Below, one piece after another: positions 25,991-35,454 of a DNA stretch of 64,000 bases. The translations under genes were made by a program, and so were the position numbers. The first letter of the stretch is position 1, and every line of letters begins with the position of its first letter. Source of the stretch: Polymorphospora lycopeni (GTDB lineage: Bacteria; Actinomycetota; Actinomycetes; Mycobacteriales; Micromonosporaceae); the NCBI RefSeq assembly GCF_042237075.1, contig NZ_JBCGDC010000013.1, positions 29,934-93,933 of the forward strand, in the 5' to 3' direction. Below the pieces are notes generated by a model. The model was not told the origin of the DNA and made no database searches. It saw only the letters and a program-made list of their open reading frames with translations.

Positions 25991-26242
25991 TCACCGGCCA
26001 GTCGGCGACGCCGGGGGAACCGGAGTTGGCGCCACCGCCGTCATGCGGAGCAGCCGCGTCGCGAAGACCGCGTACCAGCCGAACCCGACCGCCTGGCTGA
26101 TTCGCTGGCGGACGCCGTGGCCGGTGCCTGTCAGGGTGTCCATGTCGAAGCCGCGTGCGGCGATGGCGATGGTGACCGGTGTGAGGATCCCGGCGGCGAC
26201 GCTGCCCAGCACTGCCAGCGCAAGCTCGCTCGGAGTCTCCAC
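25991..26242 (-). CDS. Small hypothetical membrane protein
   Basis: An 83-codon frame starting at GTG, with third-position GC bias typical of coding DNA here. One clear membrane segment (LALAVLGSVAAGILTPVTIA, about residues 7-26) is followed by a polar part ending in a proline-rich tail. No family is recognised and no good ribosome site is seen. It is divergent from a signal peptidase remnant and convergent with the DUF418 gene. It may itself be a fragment of a longer gene. Confidence 0.4.
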   Translation of the reverse strand: METPSELALAVLGSVAAGILTPVTIAIAARGFDMDTLTGTGHGVRQRISQAVGFGWYAVFATRLLRMTAVAPTPVPPASPTGR

Positions 26243-26292
26243 AGCCGGGGACTGCTTGCCCGGTCCGGTATGACCTGCTGCCCTGACGTACG

Positions 26293-26601
26293 CACGGCGA
26301 CGTGGTGCTGTTCCGACAGCCCGGCGAGGTGACGGCGCTGCAGCGGGTGGTGGGGCTGCCCGGGGATCTGCTCTCCTGTGCCGGTGGGCGGCTGCACCGC
26401 AACGGTGCCCCGGCGCAGGAGCCGTACCTGCGAGCCAGGGCCGAACTGGCCACCGAACGCGAGCCCGTGACGGTACCCGAGGACACGGTCTACGTGATGG
26501 GTGACGATCGCGCGATATCGCGGGACTCGCGGGCGTACGGACCCGTCCCCGACGGCGATGTCACCGGCCGTGTCGTCACCCGGCTCTGGCCACTCGGATG
26601 A
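26293..26601 (+). pseudogene. Signal peptidase I (S26) remnant, C-terminal part only
   Basis: The translation HGDVVLFRQPGEVTALQRVV, then GLPGDLL and later VYVMGDDRAISRDSRAYGPV, matches the second half of type I signal peptidases (boxes D and E). The N-terminal membrane helix and the box with the catalytic serine are missing, and the box D lysine position reads Gln (ALQRVVG). It cannot be an active peptidase. A 5' deletion is the simplest explanation. Confidence 0.75.
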
Positions 26602-26787
26602 TCGGCCGGAGCGCTCGTGGCGCGTAGCGGTGCGCTCGGCACGGCCGCCGTCGTGCTGCCCACCGCGGCCCTGTCGGCAGCCTTCGGCCTGCTCCGAAAG
26701 GGCCCGCCTCCTGTGACGTGCCCGTTCAGGACGCAGGTGAAGCGAGGCTCCCGGATGTCGGGCGACGTCGCGCGAGGCAGCGGGGAG

Positions 26788-27369
26788 TCAGCTGGCGGGC
26801 ACCGGCTCGGGCGACGGCCGCCACTCTCGCCTGATCAGCCCGTAGACCCACGAGTCGGAAACCTCGCCGTTTACGACGCAGTCTTCGCGCAGGGTCCCTT
26901 CGCGCACGAACCCGAGCTTCTCCAGTACGCGGGCAGATGCCAGGTTGCGGGTATCGGTCTCGGCCTGGACGCGATTCAGGTCCAGCGTGTCGAACGCCCA
27001 CCGCAGCAGAGCCCGCGCGGCCTCCGTCGCGTAGCCGTGGCCCCACGCTGCCTCGTCGAAGCAGTAGCCCAGCGCTGCGCTGCGGTAGTCCGGGTTCCAC
27101 CGGTTCAGGCTGCACCAGCCGATGAACGTCCGGTCGGAGTCACGATCCACGGCCAGCCGCGCACCGGTGCCCTGCTCTGCCATCTGCCGGCAGGCCGTGA
27201 TGAACCGCTCGGCGCGTGCGCGTTCGCTCCACGGTGGCGCGTCCCAGTAGCGCAGCACGTAGGCGTTGCTGTGCAGCGCGAAGAGATCGTCCGCATCCGC
27301 GTCGTCGAAGGGACGCAGGCTGAGGCGGGTGGTGTGCAGCGTGGGGGTGGGCAGCGACATGGCGGTCAT
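26788..27369 (-). CDS. GNAT-family acetyltransferase (RimJ/RimL type)
   Basis: A 193-residue acetyltransferase. It begins MTAMSLPTPTLHTTRLSLRP, the standard start of RimJ/RimL-like GNATs. The acetyl-CoA site is seen as GYCFDEAAWGHGYATEAARA near residue 110, and the late NLASARVLEKLGFVREG helix is family-typical. The substrate (ribosomal protein, antibiotic or other amine) cannot be predicted. The ATG at 27369 is taken as the start; an in-frame ATG lies 3 codons downstream. Gene remnants lie on both sides. Confidence 0.87.
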   Translation of the reverse strand: MTAMSLPTPTLHTTRLSLRPFDDADADDLFALHSNAYVLRYWDAPPWSERARAERFITACRQMAEQGTGARLAVDRDSDRTFIGWCSLNRWNPDYRSAALGYCFDEAAWGHGYATEAARALLRWAFDTLDLNRVQAETDTRNLASARVLEKLGFVREGTLREDCVVNGEVSDSWVYGLIRREWRPSPEPVPAS

Positions 27370-27425
27370 GCTCCGTCCTGTGATTGATGGCCGGTCAACC
27401 AGACATCCGGTGCCGGCCCCTCGCA

Positions 27426-27554
27426 ATGGGTTTTCCCGGCGGGCGGGCCCTGCTCGAGTACGTGGGGCCCGACCGCGAGGTCGCCAGGTGGTCCCTGCTC
27501 GTCGGCTGGCCCGACGAGCTGCCGGAGCTGCGTGCAGCATCCCCGGCGGTGTAG
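27426..27554 (+). pseudogene. Short coding-like fragment (42 codons), unrecognised
   Basis: An ATG frame reading MGFPGGRALLEYVGPDREVA and continuing RWSLLVGWPDELPELRAA has strong coding bias and a regular C-terminus, but no recognisable family or ribosome site. It looks like the 3' end of a lost gene between the acetyltransferase and the dehydrogenase. It could also be chance, given the GC content. Confidence 0.3.
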
Positions 27555-27622
27555 GGCCGCAGACGCCAGCCGGGGTACGGCGGGTCGGGACTACCCGCCG
27601 TACCCCGGCTCTCACCTGCCGG

Positions 27623-29977
27623 TCAGCTTCCGGCGGTGACGAGGCGGTACTGGGCCCGTACCTCGGACGGGGTGACCACGCGGTCGAGGAACATCAGGGC
27701 GTCCATCCGGCAGTCGCACGGGTTCTGTTCCCGGGTGTCCTGCGGGTAGGAGCCGCCGATCTTGATGCCGCGCGGGTCGGTCGGCGAGGTGTAGTGCGGT
27801 CCCTCACCGCCGACCTGCCACGGGTCGCCGGTCGCGGTGTAGAAGCCGTCGACCTTCTCGCCGTTGCGGTACAGCGCCATCGTTCCCTTGTCGAAGTCGA
27901 ACGTGGCGGTCAGGTGCACCCATTCGTTCTGCGGCAGCAGGGTGCGCCAGTCCTCGCTGGCGGCGAACGTCTGCGAGGCGCCGCCGTCGAGCCGGCGGCC
28001 GAGCGCCACCAGGCGCAGTTCACCGTTGACGTTGATCAGCTCCAGCAGGGCGCGGACGCCGTGGCCGTCGGAGTCGCCGGTGAGGATGCCGGCCAGGCCG
28101 ATGGCGTTGTAGCGGTCGTCGGGGTTGGCGGTGTTGGAGTTCAGCGCCGGGCTGTGCGGACCGGTCAGTTTGAACCAGCCCATCACCGTGGTGCCCTTGG
28201 TCCGGTTGAAGGCGTTCAGCGTCGGTACGCCGTTCTGGTTGAAGATCCCGGCCTTCCAGTCGTCGTTGCCGGCGACGGTCGGGTTGACCTGCTTGGTCTG
28301 GATCGACGTGTTGCTGCCCGGGTAGGCGCCGTCCTTGACCCGCATCTCCGGCCCGCCGTTGACGAGGCGGATGTTGGTCCCGGAGTAGCCCTTGTCGAGT
28401 TCCAGGGCGCGGTCCGGCGGGAAGATCGTCTCGAAGTCGTAGTAGGCGGCCAGGCTCCGCTCGATGCTGGGGTGCACGTCGGGGTTGGCCTTGACCCGGC
28501 GGGTGTCGGTGACCTTCCAGATCTTGCCGTTGGCCTTCGACAGCAGGTAGAGCTCGCCGTCGGCGTCGGTGCCGAAGCGCAGGTCGACGCGGCCGTCGCC
28601 GGCCAGGTCCTGGGTGTTCACCCGGTTTCCGGCCTGGTCGAAGAGGTGCAGCTGGTGGAGCTTGGCGAGCTTGTCCTTGTTGCGGCGCATCTGGTTCGCC
28701 TCGGTGTAGAACACCCGGCCCTCGACCAGGTCGCCGAAGACGTACCTGCCGCGCAGGGCCGGCAGGTCGCCGCGGTAGACGAAGCCGCCGCTGATGGCAT
28801 GGCCGCTGTCGCTGGTGCACGGCCAGCCGGCCGGCGGGTCGTGGTCGTAGGCGGCGACCGGGTAGACGTAGCCGCGGTCGTTGTTCGGCAGCGGGTAGAG
28901 GTTGCAGCGGTCGTTCTTGTCGAAGACGAAGGCGCCCTCGCGTACGCTCCAGCCGAGGTTGTCGCCGGCGCGGACCTCGTACACGGCCTCGATGGCGTGC
29001 TCGCCGATGTGGCCGAGGAACATCCGGTTGTTGGTGCCCGGGTCCCAGCTGAACCGGTGCGGGTCGCGCATCCCGTACGCGTAGATCTCGTCGAGGGCAC
29101 CGGCCTTCTTGACGAACGGGTTCTTCTTCGGGATGCCCCAGCGGCCGGTGGTGCTGTTGGTGCCGAGCGGGTCGATGCGCAGGATCTTGCCCTGCGGGGT
29201 GCCGAGGTTCTGCGGCTCGTCGGTGTTCACCCCGATGCCGCCGTCGCCGACGGCGAGGTAGAGCAGGCCGTAGTCGTCGTCGCGGGGCTTCGCGGTCGGG
29301 TTGAAGTCGATCTGCTGGATGGCGTGGATGTAGGTGGCGAACCCGATCCGCATGACCTCGCGCCGGGTGCCGCTGAATGTGTCGGCGGCCGGGTCGGTCG
29401 CCGTCCACTCGGTGACCACGCTGTGCACGACGGTGTTCGGCTGGGTGGTGAAGTCGGGGGTCTTCGAGGTCAGTGCGGCGCCGGCCTCGGTGTGCGTGGT
29501 GTAAAACTTGCCGTTCTGGGCGAATTTCGGGTGGAACGTCACGAAACCGAACCCGCTGCCCAGGCCGCGGCCGGACCAGAAGTCGGGGGCGAACGTGGCG
29601 CCGACGTCGAGGTAGTCGTGGTTGACGCCGTTCTCGACCAGGTAGAGCTTGCCGTTGAGGTCGGGTACGTAGAGCCGGCCGGACCCGTCCGGGACCTCGC
29701 CGAGGTAGTTGATCCGGGCGTGTCGCACCAGGCGCTGGTCGGTCGGCGTCGGAACCGGCTCCGACTTCGGGAAGCTCGCGAACTCCTCGACGACCAGGCC
29801 GAGGGTGGCCGGGGTCGGGTCCTCGGGAATCGGGTCGGTGATCGGGGCGTTGTTCGAGTTCGGCGCGCTGTTCGGGGTGGCGCCGGCGGGGGTCGCGGGC
29901 AGCGTGGCCACCAGCACCGCGGCGGCGGCGAGGGCGATGCTCCGGTGCCGTTTCTGCAGCCATCTGGGCTTCGACAA
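27623..29977 (-). CDS. Secreted PQQ-type sugar dehydrogenase domain fused to a LamG-like domain
   Basis: About 784 residues. A signal peptide (ALAAAAVLVATLPATPAGAT) precedes a six-bladed quinoprotein glucose/sorbosone dehydrogenase-like propeller (about 60-500). Landmarks are DGSGRLYVPDLNGKLYLVEN, HAIQQIDFNP, LLYLAVGDGG, YAYGMRDPHRFSWDPG and GHIGEHAIEAVYEV. From about residue 530 a LamG/concanavalin-like domain follows (LAAYYDFE, TTVMGWFKL, EWVHLTATFDFDKG). A TTG at 29977 is the best start because the frame is open through a probable operator array further upstream, but it has no obvious ribosome site. Oxidation of an extracellular sugar is likely; the substrate is unknown. Confidence 0.8.
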   Translation of the reverse strand: MSKPRWLQKRHRSIALAAAAVLVATLPATPAGATPNSAPNSNNAPITDPIPEDPTPATLGLVVEEFASFPKSEPVPTPTDQRLVRHARINYLGEVPDGSGRLYVPDLNGKLYLVENGVNHDYLDVGATFAPDFWSGRGLGSGFGFVTFHPKFAQNGKFYTTHTEAGAALTSKTPDFTTQPNTVVHSVVTEWTATDPAADTFSGTRREVMRIGFATYIHAIQQIDFNPTAKPRDDDYGLLYLAVGDGGIGVNTDEPQNLGTPQGKILRIDPLGTNSTTGRWGIPKKNPFVKKAGALDEIYAYGMRDPHRFSWDPGTNNRMFLGHIGEHAIEAVYEVRAGDNLGWSVREGAFVFDKNDRCNLYPLPNNDRGYVYPVAAYDHDPPAGWPCTSDSGHAISGGFVYRGDLPALRGRYVFGDLVEGRVFYTEANQMRRNKDKLAKLHQLHLFDQAGNRVNTQDLAGDGRVDLRFGTDADGELYLLSKANGKIWKVTDTRRVKANPDVHPSIERSLAAYYDFETIFPPDRALELDKGYSGTNIRLVNGGPEMRVKDGAYPGSNTSIQTKQVNPTVAGNDDWKAGIFNQNGVPTLNAFNRTKGTTVMGWFKLTGPHSPALNSNTANPDDRYNAIGLAGILTGDSDGHGVRALLELINVNGELRLVALGRRLDGGASQTFAASEDWRTLLPQNEWVHLTATFDFDKGTMALYRNGEKVDGFYTATGDPWQVGGEGPHYTSPTDPRGIKIGGSYPQDTREQNPCDCRMDALMFLDRVVTPSEVRAQYRLVTAGS

Positions 29978-30010
29978 GGTAAGCCAACCAATCCGTCGTA
30001 GTAGCCAGAG

Positions 30011-30044
30011 AGCGCTTGCGAAAGCGCTTTCGTAAGCGCTTTCA
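30011..30044. promoter_or_regulatory. Triple AGCGCTT operator array before the secreted dehydrogenase
   Basis: AGCGCTT occurs three times at exactly 12-base spacing (30011-30017, 30023-30029, 30035-30041). The middle copy is within the perfect palindrome GAAAGCGCTTTC (30020-30031). Such GCGC-centred palindromes are typical LacI-family sites. The array lies 34 bases before the proposed TTG start. Confidence 0.6.
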
Positions 30045-30251
30045 CACCATAGAGGCTGCTGACTGCGTGCGGCAAGCGTCACATGTAACTAGATCGAAAT
30101 CCGCGGGTAATCCAGGTCCGGCCACCGGCCGGTCGCCGACCGATGTCCGACCGGCCGGTTAGGCTCACGGGCGGCGTCCCACCGGACGCCACCGGAACGA
30201 ACAGGCCCGAAAGCGGGTGAGCCCACCTGCCAGAGCTGGGAGTACGACGAG

Positions 30252-32324
30252 TTGACCGCACAGCCCGAGGCCCTCTACGGGGCTGACGACCTCACCCACC
30301 TCGAGGGTCTGGACGCCGTCCGCAAGCGGCCCGGCATGTACATCGGGTCCACCGACAGTCGCGGTGTCGGGCACCTCGTCAACGAGATCCTCGACAACTC
30401 CACCGACGAGGGCGTCGCCGGGCACGCCACCCGTGTCGAGGTGACCCTGCACGCCGACGGGTCGGTGCAGGTCGACGACGACGGCCGTGGCATCCCCACC
30501 GACCGGCACGCCAAGTCCGGCCTGTCCGGCGTCGAGCTGGTGCTCACCCGGCTGCACGCCGGCGGCAAGTTCGGCGGCTCCGGCTACAAGACCTCCGGCG
30601 GCCTGCACGGCGTCGGCGCCTCGGCGGTCAACGCCCTGGCCCGGCGCTTCGACGTCACCGTACGCCGCGGTGGGCAGGTGCACGAGATGTCGTTCCGGCA
30701 CGGCGTACCCGGGGTCTTCGACGGCCCCGACCCCGACGCCCCGCACACGCCCGAGTCCGGGCTGCGGATCGCCCGCAAGATGAAGCGCGGCGAGGCGACC
30801 GGCACCTCCATCCGCTACTGGCACGACGCCCGCTACTTCGAGTCCGGCGCCGCCCTCGACGTCGCCGCCGTACGCGCCAAGCTGCGCAACACCGCGTTCC
30901 TCGTGCCCGGCGTCACCTACGTCCTGCGTGACCTGACCGGTGACGCGTCGCAGGGCGACGGTCCGACCGAGGAGGTCTTCCACTTCCCCAGCGGGCTGAC
31001 CGACATGGTGGAGTTCCTCGCCCCGACCGGCGAGAAGGCCGTCTCCGGCACCCTGGTCATCACCGGTGAGGGCACCTACAAGGAGAACGCCGCCGACGAG
31101 AGCGGCGTCATGCAGGCCGGCGTCGAACGGCGGGCCGAGGTCGAGGTCGCGCTGCGCTGGGGGACCGGCTACGAGCGCACCGTCGAGAGCTTCACCAACA
31201 CCATCCGCAACGCCCACGGCGGCACCCACCGCAAGGGCTTCGAACGCGCCGCCCTGCGCGCCCTCGCCGACGCCGTGAAGAACACCCGCGGGCTGCTGAA
31301 GGCCAAGGAGGACCCGCCGGTCCTCGACGACGTCCTCGAGGGAATGACGGCCGTCATCCACGTCCGCATCCCCGAGCCGCAGTTCACCTCGCAGACCAAG
31401 GACGAACTGTCCACCGCCGGGATCACCCGGGTCATCCAGACCGTCGTCGAGCGGCAGCTGCGGTCCTGGCTGGACGACCGGCGCAGCCGGGCCGAGGTCC
31501 GCACCGTACTGCAGAAGATCGTCGACGCGTCCCGGGTCCGGCTCACCCAGAAGCAGCAGAAGGACGCCGCCCGGCGCAAGACCGCCCTGGAGGGCGCGTC
31601 GATGCCGCCGAAGCTGGTCGACTGCCGCTCGACCGGGATCGGCCGCAGCGAACTGTTCATCGTCGAGGGTGACAGCGCGCTCGGCACCGCCCGGCTGGCC
31701 CGCTCGTCGGAATACCAGGCGCTGCTCCCGATCCGGGGCAAGATCCTCAACGTGCAGAAGGCCAACCTGCAACAGGTCCTCGACAACGCCGAGTGCTCGG
31801 CGATCGTCCAGGTCCTCGGCGCCGGCTCGGGCCGCACCTTCGACCTGGACGCGCTGCGCTACGGCCGGGTGCTGATCATGGCCGACGCCGACGTCGACGG
31901 CTCGCACATCCGTACCCTGCTGATCACCCTGTTCGCCAAGTACATGCGGCCGGTGATCGAGGCCGGACGGCTTTACGCGGCGATGCCGCCCCTGCACAAG
32001 ATCACCACCAAGGGCCGCAACACCCAGACGATCTACACGTACACCCAGGCCGAGATGACCGGCACCGTCGCCCGGCTGGAGAAGGCCGGCAAGCAGGTCG
32101 TCACGCCGATCCCGCGGTTCAAGGGTCTGGGCGAGATGAACGCCGACGAACTGTGGGAGACCACGATGAACCCGGCCAGCCGCGCCGTACGGCGGATCAC
32201 GCTGGACGACGTCGAGGCCGCCGAACGGGTTCTCGAACTGCTGATGGGGGAGAAGGTCGAACCCCGCAAGAACTGGCTCATCGAGTCGGCCGACCGGGTC
32301 GACCAGGAGACGATCGACGCCTGA
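30252..32324 (+). CDS. parE: DNA topoisomerase IV subunit B (GyrB/ParE family)
   Basis: A 690-residue type II topoisomerase ATPase subunit. The GHKL ATP site shows EILDNSTDEG and DDDGRGIP with the GGLHGVGASAVNALA lid (residues about 45-135). The transducer domain follows, then the Toprim part with FIVEGDSALGTARLARS and the metal-binding MADADVDGSHIRTLL. The C-terminus, FKGLGEMNADELWETTM, is standard. It starts at TTG with GGGAG 9 bases upstream. It stands 52 bases before the subunit A gene and apart from recF-gyrB, so it is the second actinobacterial type II enzyme, the chromosome decatenase. Confidence 0.88.
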   Translation: MTAQPEALYGADDLTHLEGLDAVRKRPGMYIGSTDSRGVGHLVNEILDNSTDEGVAGHATRVEVTLHADGSVQVDDDGRGIPTDRHAKSGLSGVELVLTRLHAGGKFGGSGYKTSGGLHGVGASAVNALARRFDVTVRRGGQVHEMSFRHGVPGVFDGPDPDAPHTPESGLRIARKMKRGEATGTSIRYWHDARYFESGAALDVAAVRAKLRNTAFLVPGVTYVLRDLTGDASQGDGPTEEVFHFPSGLTDMVEFLAPTGEKAVSGTLVITGEGTYKENAADESGVMQAGVERRAEVEVALRWGTGYERTVESFTNTIRNAHGGTHRKGFERAALRALADAVKNTRGLLKAKEDPPVLDDVLEGMTAVIHVRIPEPQFTSQTKDELSTAGITRVIQTVVERQLRSWLDDRRSRAEVRTVLQKIVDASRVRLTQKQQKDAARRKTALEGASMPPKLVDCRSTGIGRSELFIVEGDSALGTARLARSSEYQALLPIRGKILNVQKANLQQVLDNAECSAIVQVLGAGSGRTFDLDALRYGRVLIMADADVDGSHIRTLLITLFAKYMRPVIEAGRLYAAMPPLHKITTKGRNTQTIYTYTQAEMTGTVARLEKAGKQVVTPIPRFKGLGEMNADELWETTMNPASRAVRRITLDDVEAAERVLELLMGEKVEPRKNWLIESADRVDQETIDA

Positions 32325-32376
32325 CCGGCGTCACCCTGTCCGAACCCCCCGGTACGTCCGAACAGAAGGCTGAACC

Positions 32377-34905
32377 ATGGCACGCCGCAAGGGCAACCAA
32401 CCCAAGGTAGACCTGTCCGCGTTCGACCAGGCCGGTGCGCGGATCATCGACAATCCGCTCACCACCGAGGTCGAGGACTCCTACCTGGAGTACGCCTATT
32501 CGGTCATCCACTCGCGTGCGCTGCCCGACGCCCGCGACGGCCTCAAGCCGGTGCACCGGCGCATCCTGTTCTCGATGAGCGAGCAGGGCTACCGCCCCGA
32601 CCGCCCGCACGTGAAGTCGGCCCGCGTCGTCGGTGACACCATGGGTAAGTACCACCCGCACGGCGACACCGCGATCTACGACGCCATGGTCCGGCTCGCC
32701 CAGGACTTCTCGCTCAACACCCCGTTGATCGACGGCCACGGCAACTTCGGCTCACCCGACGACGGACCCGCCGCCTCCCGCTACACCGAGGCCCGGATGT
32801 CGCGCGAGGCGATGCTGCTCGTCGGCGAACTCGGCGAGGACACCATCGACTTCAAGGCCAACTACGACGGCTCGCTGGAAGAGCCGACCGTGTTGCCGGC
32901 CGCGTTCCCCAACCTGCTGGTCAACGGCACCTCCGGGATCGCGGTCGGGATGGCGACCAACATGATCCCGCACAACCTCGGCGAGGTCGTCGCCGCCGCC
33001 CGCTGGCTGATCAGACACCCCGACGCCAGCCTCGACAAGCTCATGGAGTTCGTACCCGGCCCCGACCTGCCCACCGGCGGCATGCTGCTCGGCCTCGACG
33101 AGGTCCGCCGCGCCTACGAGACCGGACGCGGTGTCGTCCGCATGCGGGCCAAGGTCGAGATCGGCCCGGTCGAGGGCAGCCGCGGCCGGCAGGCGATCAC
33201 CGTCGTCGAGCTGCCGTACGGCGTCGGCGCCGAGAAGGTCATCGAGGCGGTCACCGACGAGGTACGCGGCAAGCCGATCACCTCCGGCCCCCGCCGCGGC
33301 CAGCGGCAGGCGGCCCGTCTGCAGGGCGTCGCCGACGTCAAGGACCTCACCGACCGGGAGAACGGCACCCGGCTCGTCATCGAGTGCAAGGTCGGCGTCA
33401 ACCCGCAGGCCCTGCTCGCCGACCTCTACCGGCTCACCCCGCTGGAGCAGTCGTTCGGCGTCAACAACCTCGTCCTCGTCGACGGCCAGCCCCGCACCCT
33501 CGGCCTCAAGCCGCTGCTCGACGTGTTCCTCGCCCACCGCTACGACGTGGTGACCCGGCGCAGCAGCTTCCGCCGCCGCAAGCGGCAGGAACGCCTCCAC
33601 CTGGTCGACGGCCTGCTCATCGCCCTCATCGACATCGACCGGGTGGTGGCGCTGATCCGCGGCAGCGACAACGTCCAGGCCGCCAAAGAGGCACTGATCA
33701 GCGAGTTCTCGCTCACCGAGATCCAGGCCACCTACATCCTCGACACCCCGCTGCGCCGGCTGACCCGCTTCGACCGCATCGAACTCGAAACCGAGCAGGA
33801 GCGGCTGCGCGGCGAGATCGCCGAACTGTCGAAGATCCTCGACGACGAGTCGGTGCTGAAGAAGGTCGTCTCCGACGAGTTGGCCGCCGTCGCCAAGGAG
33901 TTCTCCACGCCCCGGCGCACCACGCTGATCGACGGCGACCTCAAGGAGGTCCTCGCCGCGTCCGCGCCGGCCGGCCCGCTCGAGGTCGCCGACGACCCCT
34001 GCCAGGTCATCCTGTCCACGTCCGGGCTCGTCGCCCGGACCGCCGCCGAGTCCGAGGAGGCGACCGAGGGCCGCCGCCGCAACGGCCGCGTCCGGCACGA
34101 CACCGTACGCTCCCTCGTCCACTCCACCGCCCGTGGCCAGGTGCTCCTCGTCACCAACACCGGCCGCGCCTTCAAGACCGACGTACTCCCGCTGCCGGTC
34201 CTGCCCGAACAGGCCGGCACCGTCTCGCTCAGCGGCGGCATGTCCGCCAGCGAACTCCTGCCGCTCGAACCGGGGGAGCGGGTCGTCGCTCTCGCCCCGC
34301 TCGGCGAGCAGGGCGCCGGCTCCCCGGGCCTCGCCATCGGCACCCGGGCCGGCGTGGTCAAGGTGACCGCCCCCGAATGGCCCGTACGCTCCGACGAGTT
34401 CGAGGTCATCACCCTGCGCGAAGGCGACGAGATCGTCGGCGCGACCTGGCTCACCGACGGCACCGAGACGCTCGCGTTCGTCTCCTCCGACGCCTCGCTG
34501 CTGCGGTTCGGCGCCAACCTCGTCCGCCCGCAGGGCATCAAGGGCGGCGGCATGGCCGGCATCAACCTCGCCAACGACGCCCGGGTCGTCTTCTTCGGCG
34601 CCATACGCACCGACGACGCCGAGCACGGCGAGCCGATGGTGGTCACCTCGACCGGTGTCGGTGTGAAGGTCACCCCGTTCGAGGCGTACCCGGCCAAGGG
34701 ACGCGCCACCGGCGGGGTCCGCGCCCAGCGGTTCCTCAAGGGCGAGCAGGAGCTGACCGTCGCCTGGATCGGCCCCCGGCCGGCCGGCGCGACCGAGACC
34801 GGCGAGCCGGTCGAGCTGCCGCCGGTCGACCAGCGTCGAGACGGCTCCGGCACCCCGGTGATGCTCGGCCCCGGCGTCGTCGGCCACCTCATCGAACGCG
34901 ACTGA
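32377..34905 (+). CDS. parC: DNA topoisomerase IV subunit A (GyrA/ParC family)
   Basis: An 842-residue DNA-cleaving subunit. The breakage-reunion domain has RALPDARDGLKPVHRRILFS, GKYHPHGDTAIYD and the catalytic tyrosine Tyr136 in SRYTEAR. A coiled gate (TYILDTPLRRLTRFDRIELE) leads to a C-terminal propeller (from about residue 520). The position matching quinolone-resistance Ser83 of gyrase is Thr in HGDTA. The ATG at 32377 has an AGAAGG site. It is coupled to parE and forms the A2B2 enzyme that unlinks daughter chromosomes. The lack of a typical GyrA-box favours topoisomerase IV over gyrase. Confidence 0.88.
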   Translation: MARRKGNQPKVDLSAFDQAGARIIDNPLTTEVEDSYLEYAYSVIHSRALPDARDGLKPVHRRILFSMSEQGYRPDRPHVKSARVVGDTMGKYHPHGDTAIYDAMVRLAQDFSLNTPLIDGHGNFGSPDDGPAASRYTEARMSREAMLLVGELGEDTIDFKANYDGSLEEPTVLPAAFPNLLVNGTSGIAVGMATNMIPHNLGEVVAAARWLIRHPDASLDKLMEFVPGPDLPTGGMLLGLDEVRRAYETGRGVVRMRAKVEIGPVEGSRGRQAITVVELPYGVGAEKVIEAVTDEVRGKPITSGPRRGQRQAARLQGVADVKDLTDRENGTRLVIECKVGVNPQALLADLYRLTPLEQSFGVNNLVLVDGQPRTLGLKPLLDVFLAHRYDVVTRRSSFRRRKRQERLHLVDGLLIALIDIDRVVALIRGSDNVQAAKEALISEFSLTEIQATYILDTPLRRLTRFDRIELETEQERLRGEIAELSKILDDESVLKKVVSDELAAVAKEFSTPRRTTLIDGDLKEVLAASAPAGPLEVADDPCQVILSTSGLVARTAAESEEATEGRRRNGRVRHDTVRSLVHSTARGQVLLVTNTGRAFKTDVLPLPVLPEQAGTVSLSGGMSASELLPLEPGERVVALAPLGEQGAGSPGLAIGTRAGVVKVTAPEWPVRSDEFEVITLREGDEIVGATWLTDGTETLAFVSSDASLLRFGANLVRPQGIKGGGMAGINLANDARVVFFGAIRTDDAEHGEPMVVTSTGVGVKVTPFEAYPAKGRATGGVRAQRFLKGEQELTVAWIGPRPAGATETGEPVELPPVDQRRDGSGTPVMLGPGVVGHLIERD

Positions 34906-35025
34906 CCCTTGGAGTCGACCGCCGCCGGTAGGTTCGTGCCGGCGGTGGTCGGGGCTGGGCGGGATCAGCCCGCACCGGGTCGCGGGCGGACGGTAACCTG
35001 ACTCGCGACGAACACGGAGGCGCGG

Positions 35026-35367
35026 ATGCAGACGAGCGACCCGGATCCGCACATCCACGTCGAGCGCAAGGTGCCGAAGGTCGACGCCGACACCCGCAAC
35101 CTCGTCGTGTCGATGCTGGGCCGAGCGACGGACGCACCGACCGTCGTCACCACGGGCTGCGGAGTCCAGGTGCCCTACGCGATGACCTCCACCCGTCCGG
35201 AAAGCATCACCTGCCTCGCCTGTCGCGAACACGCCCACCGGGAATGCCTGCGCTTCGCCGACCAGATCGAGCGCCTGGGCTTCATGCCCGGGACGCCCCT
35301 CACCGGCGACCAGGTGGCCGAGGGCACGCAACGGATGCGGGAACTTGCGAAAAGGTTCTCCGGCTGA
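35026..35367 (+). CDS. Small hypothetical protein with a cysteine cluster
   Basis: A 113-residue soluble protein with a GGAGG ribosome site before its ATG. An acidic, histidine-containing N-terminus (SDPDPHIHVERKVPK) is followed by TTGCGVQVPYAMTS and ITCLACREHAHREC, a cluster of Cys and His residues (C45, then CxxC and HxHxxC) that could bind a metal. The C-terminal helix has repeated acidic and basic residues. I do not recognise the family. It stands just after the topoisomerase genes with its own start signals. Confidence 0.7.
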   Translation: MQTSDPDPHIHVERKVPKVDADTRNLVVSMLGRATDAPTVVTTGCGVQVPYAMTSTRPESITCLACREHAHRECLRFADQIERLGFMPGTPLTGDQVAEGTQRMRELAKRFSG

Positions 35368-35454
35368 GCGGGGCAGATGCTCCAGCTCTCTCGGACACCA
35401 ATTTGTTGCATCTGCGCCACGCTCTGGACCATGCCGCACGGGTTACACATCAAG

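Noticed and set aside
30079..30251. GGCCGGTCGG inverted repeats before parE considered as a terminator or attenuator
   Set aside because: The repeats are short and of background composition; no clear stem with defined loop or alternative pairing could be drawn.
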